In this document: in pieces, positions 50,501-63,027 of the stretch | Layout: each line of letters starts with the position of its first letter | How positions within the stretch are numbered: position 1 is the first letter of the stretch | Source: Telmatactis stephensoni | Taxonomy: Eukaryota; Cnidaria; Anthozoa; Actiniaria; Isophelliidae | Length of the DNA stretch: 64,000 nucleotides | Reading direction: 5' to 3' | NCBI GenBank assembly: GCA_029948255.1 | Contig: JALIZF010001412.1 | Location: 132,501-196,500 of the forward strand | The notes under the pieces: generated by a model | Told to the model about the DNA's origin: nothing | The model's input: only the letters and a program-made list of their open reading frames with translations | Database searches by the model: none | Position numbers and translations under genes: made by a program

Positions 50501-53500
50501 ATCCATTCCCGTCAAAAATACTCTCCAAAGCAAGTCATCTTAAAACAGTCAAAAATAAAACTTGAGTGAATGACTGCTCATAATGTATTCACAACACAGC
50601 TGATCGATTCTGTTCGTACGTGAGCGCAACTAAGCTTTCTGGTATGCAAGAATGAAGACGGTTTAGAGTTCTTACTAGCCATTGACGGCGTGCGTTCTAA
50701 TACTGTACTGTTGTTTCCGGACCCTTAAGCCATACCGTATACAGCTCGTACTCATTATACTGGTGTTAAGCTGTCGTGACCAAAACACTATTCTAGCCTA
50801 CTTGCGTGCATGAACTAATCCACGATTACACTTTCCCTTCAGATTTACTTTAAACGTTTTGGTACAAGCACATTGAACACAAAGCTCAAGTAAAACGACA
50901 GAGAGGTATGATTTATTTTTTATTATAGTCGCTTTTACTTTGTTTTTGGTTTCTTGAACTGTTTGCATGATTTTGAAGGATTTAAAAATATAGGCACTTG
51001 TTTCTGCAAGAGCTATGTACAAGGTAGACAGAAATATTAACTGTTGTCAAATTATTGATTCATAATTTCCACGTCTGAAATCCTACCCTTGTCTAGCAAT
51101 GGACTCGCTTGGGGAGTAAAAATTCAATTATTATTTGAAACTGAGGGGCAATTTTGCAAGTCTTCCCTCAAGCACATTTTTAGCTTTTTTGTCTTTCAAA
51201 AACAAAAAGACTTTCAAAGTATCAGTCTTGGAAAACGTTCAAATAGCATAAAACTTCAATAAAATTCTGCCATGAGAGATTGTTTGAGTTCTAGCTTTAT
51301 TCTGATACGAACTAATTGTTTTACCGGTAGGTTTGGAGTAATTTCGTTTCAAGAACCGCGGTCTTTTTGTACAAAAGCCGAGTTTCTAAAAGGCGAAAGT
51401 TAACAATTGTTTTGGTGAAAAGGGCCTAAGGGGAAAAAGAAAAGGCTAACGCTTTGAAAACAAAGCTATTTCTATAATCATTTTAGTAATGAATTGTGAG
51501 TTTCAAGGTGAACTTAACCACAATAAACAAAAGCTAGACTAAAGAAATAATGCATTGAAAATGTGCGTGTTTGTAAGCCTCACGTAATAGTCATAGGAAA
51601 GAGTAAAAGTCATTGTATTTTGCTGATGAACTGTATCGCTTTCATGATCGTGGATCAACCTCACAGCATGCGGATTTCAAAAAGAGGCAGCATTTTTTGA
51701 TGCTTTAGATATGCTTTTTGGAATACAATTTTGACATCTGTATTTCGTATTTCAGGTTTTTTTTTTACCATGACACTCTACGATAACGATACCTTCTCTA
51801 TACAGAAATTAAGTTGAAGAATAAAGTTAAAAATGGCAACGATTTTGAGCATGTACTGTTGTATGTTGGTCATTGGGAAAAGCCAATCTTTGTTCAATGT
51901 GATTACTAAGATTACTCTTGCAAAAAGGATTGCCCACTTTTAATACAATAAACCTCACGAAGCTGGCCCATCAACACGAGATCTTGTAAAAACATAATCA
52001 CAATCTAATAGCTTGTCGGAAGGGAAAAGTGCTATAAACGAGAGACACTTCAATCGAGTTTGGCGTTGGCCTCCAAGGTCTGATCATTGGTGTGATTAAT
52101 TTCTTGTGGCTATCTGAACCGCCATCAAAATACAGATAACTTGATATGTAATGAAATCGTAGCGTGGAGTTTTATATATATATTTTGACTAAAACCTATT
52201 GTGATGGTGAGATCATTTCAGTCAATCATTCACGGTGCATGATGTACGTAGTAAACACGCTTTTCTGAGCTCTTTTCCCGCGTTCCAATAGACGTATTGA
52301 TTTATCAACACAAAAAGGTAATGCTTTACAATACTTTGTACAGTGAGTACCACTAAATTTCTCTCTTTTCGTCGTTCATGACATTTCATTCATTTATCAC
52401 TTTTCGCCGTTCAAACTTTTTTCGGTATTCCACAGCAATTCTCAAAGTCAAGATGTTCCTTTGAAGGCTTTTTATAAGCTTTTCAAACAGGGATTCTGTC
52501 TATATGAATTTTTTTGCAATTTTACCATTGGTTTAATGTATTATTTTATTAAATCTGTCAAGAAAACCCTGTCCCGATGGGATTGTCTTCAAACCCACTT
52601 CTTGCTGTTTTCTTTAATAGCTCCTCAAATCGAATCAATTTTAGTGACTGACCCATCTTACAAATCTAGCCGGATCATTCAAGACAGGGATTTCCGAAAT
52701 ATTGAACATTTCATAAGTTAAATTGCTTTTGAAGGTAATTAATGTGTTTCTACCCGGCTTTAATATTGCAAGCGTTGTACGTCTCATAGATTATATTTAC
52801 AGGCCTGTCAAAGTTAAATTTCATTATACTTGAAGTGAAAAACTTGAATAGAAGCCAGGGTTTGGATATTGATGGGTACCTTCATTCTTCGGAAGAGTAT
52901 TTTCACGAATCAGTTAATAAAACACTACCTAACATGTCTAAACATCCATTTAGAAATCATTTGCCATTTCAAAGATCACTGCATGGTGTATTACTGGAAG
53001 ATTTTCTAGACTTGTCCATCCCAAAAGATTTTAAAAATTTACACCTTCACCTCGTTTTTCCCCTTCAAATGAGTCAGTAGTTATCTCTCTCATTAATTAC
53101 TTAAGTCAAGCGACATTTCTGTCACTTGGGAATAATAAGAAAACTTCTTTGTCACTGCTGCACAAAGTATAGGAAATTATAGAACCACTGGTAGCCGATA
53201 TTAGCGAGTATTTCCAAGCTATTAACTATTGTCCTTTTTGCTAGTCGCGTGTAACTTCTACTGAACATTGTAGCCATATATTTTTGACCCGGTACTTTGA
53301 AACTATCATGATTTCATCAATGAAAACTGATTACATAAAGTTTCTTGAATCGTATATTTGTTTAATTGGTTTGTTAATTCTCACACTAGAATGTAGGGTC
53401 GGATCATTTTGAATACACATACGGATGTGTTTGTCGAACGCCCATTCATTTGAACCAAATAGCTACCGTATTCAGCAGATATCAATAGCAACATTTCGTT

Positions 53501-54416
53501 TTCTTACATCACCAAAGAAAATAATTTTCTACGTAAGAAGCCTTATAGTAAAGCAGAATTGATATCTCTATGTGGTTTTTCATCTGTAGTGAGCCGTTTG
53601 CTAACAGTGTGTGCCTTTTTAACACGTTAAACTTGATCCTAAACTTTTCCTCGTGGGTTACTACTCTTCTAGGGAAGGCTTTCATTCATTGTCAAGTACA
53701 TACGCAAGGGTGTAGCATTTAAGTTCCTCATTGTAGTGGAATACACGCTATTTTAATATTCATAAGAATGGCCATCAGACGGAAAGAGGGAAAAATAAGT
53801 CACTTGAGTCCTGCATATTGGCGATAAACTGCAATAATGAAAATCCGTTATGTAAAGATGCTCATTCAGACAAAAGCTTACAAAACAAAAACACTCACAA
53901 ACTGTCCGTGAAATCCTAAAGATGACTTGAAACTTGTGGACCATTCCAGGATTTGGAGGGCATTCATTCGACCAGTTGTGTGGCAATCATCTTCGCAAGC
54001 CAAACAAATCGTTGTCCAGTAGTTTTTAAAGTGCATTTTGTTTGAAATGCTCGCATTAGCAATGGGCATTTTATAAACAATATGTTGCTCTTGATTGAAA
54101 AGAAATGGACTGTTTTTGAATTGTTTAAGATAAAAGTGTTTGCTTTCCTGATAAAAAGGCGATGTTCGTTAAATAAGTGTAGCCTTTTCAGGCAGAAGAG
54201 CCGAATAACCAATAATAATGGTTCATTTAAAATGAAAAGCTATTAGACATTTTCATTGGAGGTAATAAGCGGCAAAGCTTTGAACACCATAAGTACAAGT
54301 GCTACCTACATCTCAATAACAACAATAGAGTGGAGAACTGCTTCCGAAAATTTGTTTATGATAAGCATGAAAGCACAACAGTCAGTTCGTCAAATTTTCT
54401 GAAAAAGTGTTGTATT
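44540..54416. other. Intergenic, no gene recognised
   Basis: No convincing exon on either strand. A 12-bp-arm hairpin lies at 46164-46196, and a TATA-like TATAAAAGG at 49695-49703. Confidence 0.55.
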
Positions 54417-54592
54417 TTTCTTCTTCTTCTTCTTCTTCTTCTTCTTCTTCTTCTCTTCTTCTTCTTCTTCTTCTTCTTCTTCTTCTTCTTCTTCTTCTTC
54501 TTCTTCTTCTTCTTCTTCTTCTTCTTCTTCTTCTTCTTCTTCTTCTTCTTCTTCTTCTTCTTCTTCTTCTTCTTCTTCTTCTTCTTCTTCTT
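54417..54592. repeat. Long (TTC)n microsatellite
   Basis: About 176 bp of TTC with a single 1-base register break near 54453. On the other strand it is GAA, able to form triplex DNA. Confidence 0.97.
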
Positions 54593-57500
54593 CACGATTA
54601 AGATTAATTACTTGAAAAGATTCTTGAAAAAATTATATAAGAAACTCAAAGGAAAATCTTTTTTGGGGTTGGCGTTGCATTCATAATTCAAAAAGTACAG
54701 CGTTGATGAGTTTTATCGTTTTCATTTAAAAGTTAACTCGCCTTTTATCGCAAACAAATTAAGCAAATAACTTTCAGTTGCCATTAAAATAAGTAATGCA
54801 GAACACAATAATGAAATTTCGTGAAGTCTGGTAGTTGTTAATTTGGAAAAAAGTTTAAAGTTCTAGGACTACACCTGCAGCAATGTTTTAAATAAAACGC
54901 TTTTATTTCAGTGCAAACATACTCCATATTCCGGTGTACGGTTTCATGTCGATTAATTGTCGTATACAAACCCACTTTCTACAACTTCCAGATAAGATTA
55001 GAAGAGTAAACGGAAGCAGGGAATGCCATTACTAGTACAATACTGGAGTAACATGAGCCGATAGATAAAATGAGTTTAAACTACGACTCATTGTTGACAG
55101 GAAACTTAGACTAAAGTTAATTCACCTTGGTGTATGCTTTTTTAATGGTAATTGAGTTTGTGAGCAAGATAAATGAGCTAAGTATTTTGATCACTGCGGT
55201 AAATAAGGCGGAAGATGTGTAAATAGACTTTAATTTTCATACTGAGTTGTTCTTTAAAGCGTTCGTTGTTAAACAGAAAGAGCAGTTTACATAGAAGCCA
55301 TTGTCCTAAGAAATGGCATCAAAACGGCTAAGAAAATTTTAAAAAGAATTTTATTGATTTATCTCCCCCAAATTCTTCGCTCCTTTCTTTTTTCTTTCTT
55401 TGAGCATGCGTAGTGATAGCGATTTTTTACACCCGACAATCTCACAATGCTTTATTTACTTCAGTCAAAGACGCGAAGAGGGGTTCATTGGGCGGTTTAT
55501 TGCAACTACTTCAAAGTAAAGCTGGTGAAGTACCTTGGTGTTATTTTCTCTACAAATTTTGTTAGCTAGTTGACAAAACATTTCCAATACAACTCGACCA
55601 ATAGTCTCTGGCGGTTTTAATGCTCTGTTAGGGGCAAAGTGTTTTCTATGGACCGCTTCTAATCTCTGAATTTGCCGACTCTAACAGGTGGCCGTAAAAT
55701 TAGTCTCCAGCTGATTGTCCATCTAGATATTTGCTTAAAAATCAACAATTCGTCTTGTTCTGAGCTCTTGAACCTAGAGTTGGTCAGTCCACTTACAGCC
55801 TGTTTAATCTACACCATCGGAAGAGTAGATCAACCAGATGTCCAATATGAACTGGACACCCGACTGTGGATAAATTTATTTCCATTAATAATTGCCATTA
55901 TATCCGGCTTGCTAGCAGTCAACGAACATTAGGAACTAAACAAACCAAAATTATATGCCTTTATTTAAAAACAACCTTTTGTCTTAAACTCCAGACAGAG
56001 TGAAAAATGACTTTGATCGATATTGAATCGAAATAAAAAATTGTGAAAATATCCTACTAAGCAAGAAAAATACATTCTGTGCGTAAGTCCAAATGAGCTG
56101 GGTGATTTGGGACTTTTTTGCGGGATTTAACGTCATTTTTGTAGAAAGAACTCTTTTGGAGTTGAAACATTTTTAGATGTCGAACTAACAATGAAGAGAT
56201 ATCATGAGGATGACCCATAAAATAACATCCCATACTCAACTTGACTCCTTAAAAGCCGTTTAATCACGTGACCTGACAACTCCGATTAGACCAAGCAAAA
56301 TCATCCGTCAGTGTCTGAACTTTGAGTTTAAAGAAGCTGCCTTAACACTAACTGACGTCGGATCGGTTTGGACAGTACTCGTGTGCATTACAAATTTTGG
56401 CTGATACAGTAAGTGGTACATTGTTCTTGTTGCAAGTTTGAATTCATATTTTTCTTGTTCGAATTTACGCTTGATATTCCGGCAGTAGCGCACCAATCAA
56501 TTATCCGAAGTTGAACTAAAAGTCCGCACTTTTTTGGTCCAGAAAACTTCGTTTCCTTTCAACTGTCAGCATTTCTGTAGTAGAATTATAAGATTGCATT
56601 TACTTGTTGCCCTTTTGAGCATTCAAATGTTTACGAAACGTGCCCCACCAGGCAAAAATAAAACTCTTTCATGAGAAAGCATTACTGTACCATTATTTTC
56701 TGTTTTTACGTACGTTGATCTTTAAAGAATAGGTTGATTCTGATGCTAAATTCTGAATTATAGATTTGAATTATATTTGCTCAAATTAGACAATTTCCTT
56801 TACCAATAATCATGGCCCTCTATATCGGCCAGTCCATGTTGTCACTTTCTTTTCGTTTTTGTTGCTGTTCTTGTATTTATTGTTGTTCCCATCAGACTTA
56901 CAGAAATGGTTAAAGTTCTTCAAAATTAAGCGCAAAAGAGGTATAGAATAACGGCTGAAATTCTTTTCGAGTGCTCTTTGCCAAAGTTGTTTAAATCATA
57001 CTGTAAAACATACACCGAAGCTTTATGTACTGGTCGTGCATATAGACATTTCAATTCCTTTTCTCCCTTTCAAAGCAGCTACTAATCTTACACTTGATGA
57101 AAAAAACGTTCGACTTACTTTGTATGATAAGTGCCTATTCTTTCTTTTTAAACGGATTTAACGTTTTCGGAAACATCGACAAAACACCGTCCTCGCCTTT
57201 TTCACTATGAAAGCTGGTTAACTATTTGGCGAATTACTGGAAGTTCTGGATCATTTCTGAGTTGGCGAAATTTGTGAAATTCTAACAATCTTGGGTGGAT
57301 TTCTAGCAGTTGAAAATTTTAATTTCGAGTAGGCTTCCTTTAGCGCAGTAGGTTTCCTTAGTAGCTCATCAGTGTGAGAAAGACACGTTTTCGCCGGCCC
57401 TCAGATAGGCACTATGAGAACAAAACGTGTTTACACACATATCACATGCAGAATGTCACGTGTCTTGCGACCTTGTGAGATTGGCATATGTCGATCGAAA

Positions 57501-57643
57501 ATAGAGCTAACATTGTTCAGATATCAAGTGCAATGTTTTAAATATGTGTACCCATAAAGAAATAATATGCTCTCCTCAGTATATAATAGTGCATGCTTTT
57601 TGTGCGAAATTCCATAAAGAGAACTCTTTTTTTACTCTTACAG
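54593..57643. other. Upstream region of the second DMRT gene
   Basis: No coding exon recognised. CACGTG-type E-boxes occur near 56264 and 57459. A TATATAAT at about 57580, some 60 bp before the DMRT ATG, could be a core promoter if there is no 5' UTR intron. Confidence 0.45.
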
Positions 57644-59295
57644 ATGAGCGAGACATCCACCTCCCCAGTCGATTCTCCCGACGACAACCAAGCCACCCAG
57701 CATCATCGAATACCCAAATGCGCACGATGTCGCAGCCATGGAACTGTATCATGGCTAAAGGGGCATAAGCATTACTGTCGTTGGCGCGATTGCACTTGCT
57801 CAAAGTGTCAATTGATCACAGAACGACAAAGAATCACAGCAGCCCGTGTAGCCATACTCAGACAACAACGTAAAGGAGCAGAGTTGAGGGAGAAGTACCA
57901 AAGAGAGATGGAAAGTGTTCGGCTGAGTTATTCCATGGTCTTCCAAAATAACCCACTTAACGGGATGCATCATCAACCGCTTCCTCATTATGAGGGTGAA
58001 ATGCCGACTTATGCACTGGGGAACCCAGGTTTGTAGACCTTCATTATGCTTTTGTGGTTGATCGGAAATGGTAAATTTAGAGGAATAGCTCCTTTGAAGT
58101 ACCTAACAAATATCCTTTAGACCCTATAGGAACAGCACGATGTTAGCTTCCACTAACAACCATCACTTCACCAAAAACGGTCAGCCTCTGTTCTGAATCA
58201 TGGTCTGTGATGGTTCTTCCACGGTGAAGTTCCTCTAAGACCCGTTCTTGTTAGATTTTTGCTGAAAAGTTTGTGCAAAATGTTTTACCTGAATTAAACC
58301 ACAAAACACTCGAAACTTGTCGTTCCTCAACATTTTTAATTACCACATGAGGTTGTGTACAGCAATCAAAAGTCATTCCATTTTTTTAAGGCTTAAATGA
58401 ATGAACGAAATGAAAGTTTTTAGTAGTTACTGGACAAACATAAAAGTTGATTTTTGCATTGTTTGTCGTAGATTTAAGGATTCCGCGTAAGCGATGTAAC
58501 TCTGACTCAGAGATAGACAACAACATTACACATTCACCATCCCCAAAGAGACGGTCTCCTCTTGAGGTCCAAATAAAGCAAGAAGAACCCTGCAAAGAAG
58601 ACTCAACCCCTCCTCCTCCAAAAAGTCCAGCAGCACATGGAAGCCCTGTAGCTGTGAACCCAAACGGCGAAACTCCTCAAGAGGAGAACGAAGATCCTTA
58701 CAAGGTTGACAAGGAAAGACTGGTATCCACTCTGCACCTCAGCACTAACCCAAGACTTGATCATGATGAGATAACTTCACACCAGAGATCTATTGAGCTT
58801 TTAATGAAGATATTCCCTACCCACAGCTCAAGGACACTAGGCCTTATCTTACAAAGCTGTCGCGAAAACATAATAGAAGCCATAGAATGCATACTAGCAA
58901 CACAGAGATCGTGCTGTCCTGCCGGTGGAGTGAAATACAGTTCTTTAAGAGCAACTCCAATGGATGGGTGTACTGTTCCTACTATTGCGCACCCTGCTCC
59001 TTTCCTGCAGAACCCACGAGATCAGATTAGAATGCCTCTTACCAATGCCCACTCGTGTTCATCAACTGCAATCTACCAGCCGCTACCTCTACCACCACCG
59101 CCACTCCTACTCAAGCCAAAGGCGGAAACTCCACACCTGAGACTTCCAGCGCCACAAAGACCAATGCCTTCAACCCTCTCACCGCGAAATTGTGGGATCT
59201 CCAAATTTTGCACGCACTGTGGAAACAAAATGATGCTCTATGACAAATTCTGTTCTCACTGCGGAAGAGGTTCCAACGTTGGTTCTCCAGCGTAG
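57644..59295 (+). CDS. DMRT transcription factor with DM and DMA domains and a C-terminal zinc-ribbon motif (copy 2)
   Basis: Exons 57644-58028 and 58472-59295 join at a phase-1 intron to give 402 residues. The DM domain (about 23-77: [38 protein letters not shown]) is almost identical to copy 1. Basic patches (PRKRC, PKRRS) suit nuclear import. IKQE (163-166) is a sumoylation consensus in the same place as in copy 1. The DMA domain (about 234-273: [18 protein letters not shown] to AIECILATQ) is followed by a Pro-rich stretch ([13 protein letters not shown]) and CX2CX10CX2C at 375-392. The ATG directly follows CTTACAG, so either an upstream 5' UTR exon exists or the start lies just upstream. 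AATAAA at 60219-60224 could end a 3' UTR of about 0.9 kb. Divergent from copy 1. Confidence 0.93.
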
Positions 59296-61773
59296 TGTCA
59301 AACAAATGTTTTTGTTTCTTACTGAACTGAGTAAATCGCTTAGGTAATTTTTGTAGTTGTTGCAAGCTAGTTAAATAATTAAGTTAGAAAGATTTAAGCA
59401 GGAACTGATACCATTTAAATATCATCTGGTTAGAGTTGTTGTAAATGCAGATTCATATCTTTGTAAATATATAAATTTCTGTATCGCTTCCATTATGGGA
59501 GACCTAAATTGAGAGGCCAAATTGTTCTAATATTTAAAAGAACAATAGCTTAGTCTTAGCTCAATAAGAGGTATATTTACAGCATTATTCACTTTTTAGA
59601 GACGAGATTTGGATTGAATGATGAAATAGCGCCTGAGATCGTTGCCGGGGACGGAACGGGACAGGATCTTTTCGAATATAGTGATAACAGCAGCGAAAAT
59701 AAAAGGATACATCATCACGACAAAATCCAATTTTTACCCTAAAAAGTTTGATCATGTTGTGACGATGGACTAGAGAAGTGACTATAGCCGCAGTGACTAT
59801 AGCAGTGACAGTTTGAAAATGTTCCAAAACATAGTTATGATTTAGATGTGTCAGGATATAGTGCCCAAGAGAAATTGAATCATTTGAAACGGAATTCTTA
59901 CATTTTATGAAATCAAAGATCCTTTGTTTATGTCATTCTCATTCTCTTATGTGTTTCTTTTGTACTTTAAGACTCTTTCTTGTAGCTAAAGCGAAATAAC
60001 GCTGTTCCAATTGGGCTTAATCTCAAGGAAACAGGATTTCAGTTTAGTTTGAAGTATACCATTTCACTGTTAAGAGTGAGCGTACAATTCAAGATTTTGC
60101 AGGACTACTAGATGCTATGTTCAGTAAGCTATCAGGGGACCTTCGCAACCCATACTTACTAAAACTCAAATAGGCTTTTTGTCTGATACGTACTAACGTA
60201 TACATTTTCTTAAAGCTGAATAAACGTAGTTTTCCAATTCATCAAGCATTATTTCGTAATTTTCAACTTCTATCTCATAGTGCGCGTGTTTTCAGCCGGT
60301 TTTTAGGTTGATCTTGTAAAAAAAGTTCGTTTGCATACGGATTTTATTCATTTGCAAGACAAAAAATGTCATTGTAAAGAAAAAAGATTGATTTAAAAAG
60401 CTGTATCTCAGATTTATTACTGATGCTTTTGTTGCGAAAATATTTGACCTCAAAGTTGAATGATTTCATTTTGGCCTGTAAAATTGGAATTACTTTAGCA
60501 CATGCAAGGCAATAAATAAACTCCTGAGACACGACCATTTTTAAGACCAAATGTTGGTCTGCTCATTTAAATGAGTTTTAAAGCAGTCGAAACTCCAACT
60601 ATTTAAAAATCATTACACACTGTAAATTTGAAAATCGGAAAAGCCGGGCTATAAAAAAAGAATACAAATAATGAAATGATAAATGATATATTTTAAAACT
60701 ACATTCATTCAGATATATAATTTCATAAACATTAAATAAATAGTGTGTGCTATTGAGTTTTGAGTGAACGGTGGTAGAAATCGAAGGTCTCCCGTGATAC
60801 CTTAGATACACCATGTAACTTTGCGATGCTGCCATCAAAAATGGATTTGCTCACAGTACCAAAGGTTTTGTAACTGTTTCAGCCCGTTGGCGCTGTAGAA
60901 CGAAAAGTTGAATTCTACGTTTAAGACGTCGCACGCATCAATAGTCTGCAATGTTGCAAGCTGGCAAAGTGTTAAAGCGTTTTTAAACAGCCGATCCGTT
61001 TACTTCAACGATGATTGCGCTTAGTATATACTATATATATTATACTGTAACGTTCTAACGTTACTTTGAATACTTGTTTACGGTAGTTTTACCCAGCCGT
61101 AATTAACTCTACAGCGCATGTTTGGACGGCAAGGTTTCCCACTCATCAGTACAAAATATGTTCTAATGCAAGTGGGCACAAGCTCACGAAAACCTTGTTG
61201 TGAGTACCACAGACATGCGTGTTGGGGCCTTAATTGCTAATTTGTGCTGTTCCTCGTAAAATCACTTCCGCCTTCATAAGTTAACTAGTTTTAATTAATG
61301 TAATGGTTACCACGGTAAATCAACTAAGATGTAACTAAAGACAAACTTATATGACAAAAACTAGAGGATGTACGAATAAAAAGTTAACAAAAACCAAACA
61401 AACAAAAAGAAACAAACATCCTCGTTTATTCAATGTCAAATCTTTATATAATTTCTAATACTTTATTTTTTTCTTTTACATTTGGACGACTAATCACCAA
61501 AAACACCAAAATGCTTTAACAACCAGGTTTTTTCCCTAGATCCCTCGCGGCTGGGATTTTACATCAAAATCGTTTCAAAATGTTGTCTCAAAATGTTAAT
61601 AATTTTTTTTTGGAAATGGCTGTATAAATAATACAATTGCAACAAACTGTCTGCCATCGTCCAGCGAGGCGAATGTCCTACGTCTTCGTATCAAAACCCA
61701 TCCATCAGTTATTGGTTGTGGTTATCCTCATAGATTTGTAGTACGGCAGGTCCGTTTACAATACTAACCCAAC
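59296..61773. other. 3' UTR of DMRT copy 2 and spacer to the esterase gene
   Basis: Tail-to-tail spacer. Candidate DMRT polyadenylation signal at 60219-60224. Nothing else gene-like seen. Confidence 0.55.
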
Positions 61774-63027
61774 TCAACTATCACTAAATTTCTCTCTAAG
61801 GTAGTTCAACAAGACTTGAGCTTTCATCATGTTTACTCCAAACCCGTAGTGAGTTCCATCGAAACTGTGGACCCCTAAAGTCATGTTAAATGTATCTAAC
61901 ACAGTAATGTTGTGTTTGCGGCAGTACGAGATCATTTTGGTGTTAAAGGCAAGAATTGCCTGATTATTTTGATGTTTGTAGAACATTGGCTTGAGAGGCC
62001 CTGCTGAATGGGTGGTCAGCCAAACCAGATGTGGCCATCCATTGTGGGACTGTGCAAGCATTTTTACAATTGGTCTAACGTACGTTTGAATCACCAAAGT
62101 GGCGTTAAAGCTGTTGTGTATTCCAATTCCTAAAAACACCACAGACCCTTTCCTTGAGAGTTGACGTTTCATAATTTTGAGTGCAACTGGCGAGTGTTTA
62201 ACGTTATAAGCCTCTATGAAGTCCAATTTAAACTTAGCCTTTGGACAAAATGTAGGATGGAGTGAAATATCTTTCCATCTCATAGCAATGTAAACATGAC
62301 ACATACTATCGATGAACTGACTATCTCCGTGACAAAGCTTCCTAAAGGCAGCAGGCGTGGATGTCTTTAATGCTCCATATTTAAAGTCATTGGTTAGAAT
62401 TAGCATTATCGAAGAAAATAAATGTCGAACTAATGAATCTCCCATAAACGTTAGATACGTTAAATGATTATTTAGAAGAGAGCAAGCACCAGCTTGGGAA
62501 AAGTTTGTCACTAAGCAACCACTCTTTGGCTTCCATTCCGAGAGCTCTGCTGGAATGTACCTTCGATAATCAAGACAGTTTTCACAGCCACAAAACGTTT
62601 CTCCTGTACCACACCAACCAACGTCTCTATTGCAACAGGGAGCGTCAGTTTGTGGATCGCACTGTCCTTGAACATCGAAGATCAGCGAATTGGTAAAATT
62701 CATATAGTTTGGTCTCGGTAAAGGAAACTTCTCACCACAACGTAAATCTCCGTGTGAGAGAAACTGAGGCCAGCCTTTTCGTAACCTCAGGAGCATATCT
62801 AGTTGTCTACGAACCTCTAGAGCCGCAGGCGGCATATTGTGTTTTAGGCTCCAGGTTCCTTGAGTTGCTGACTGTAGAACTTTTTTACAAATATGATCGT
62901 CAGATTTAAACGCTGGCTGCTCATGGATACTGCGATGTTGTATCGACATACATATATAATATATGTACACTGCTGTTGCCAAGGACAAGAGTGGAAGACA
63001 TATCAGTTTCAAAAGATTGTAAAACAT
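61774..63027 (-). CDS. Type II membrane SGNH/PC-esterase-like protein with hevein-like cysteine cluster
   Basis: A single-exon frame of 417 residues from ATG 63027; the frame runs further upstream, but only from a TTG. A hydrophobic segment at about 4-27 is a likely signal anchor, putting the rest in the Golgi or ER lumen. A Cys-rich insert at 123-151 (CCNRDVGWCGTGETFCGC) has the CC-x5-6-WCG look of hevein/CBM18 chitin-binding folds. The catalytic part has block I FMGDSLVRHL (Ser198), a later GIGIHN stretch and a C-terminal DGTH (Asp390, His393), the serine and Asp/His layout of the PMR5/TBL/CAS1/NXPE-type acyl-esterases and O-acetyltransferases. Several Asn-X-Ser/Thr sites support a lumenal location. 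The substrate is unknown, probably a glycan. A 5' UTR intron is possible. Confidence 0.8.
   Translation of the reverse strand: MFYNLLKLICLPLLSLATAVYIYYICMSIQHRSIHEQPAFKSDDHICKKVLQSATQGTWSLKHNMPPAALEVRRQLDMLLRLRKGWPQFLSHGDLRCGEKFPLPRPNYMNFTNSLIFDVQGQCDPQTDAPCCNRDVGWCGTGETFCGCENCLDYRRYIPAELSEWKPKSGCLVTNFSQAGACSLLNNHLTYLTFMGDSLVRHLFSSIMLILTNDFKYGALKTSTPAAFRKLCHGDSQFIDSMCHVYIAMRWKDISLHPTFCPKAKFKLDFIEAYNVKHSPVALKIMKRQLSRKGSVVFLGIGIHNSFNATLVIQTYVRPIVKMLAQSHNGWPHLVWLTTHSAGPLKPMFYKHQNNQAILAFNTKMISYCRKHNITVLDTFNMTLGVHSFDGTHYGFGVNMMKAQVLLNYLREKFSDS

Noticed and set aside
54330..54686. Poly-Phe/Leu/Ser and poly-Lys frames
   Set aside because: Produced by the (TTC)n repeat.
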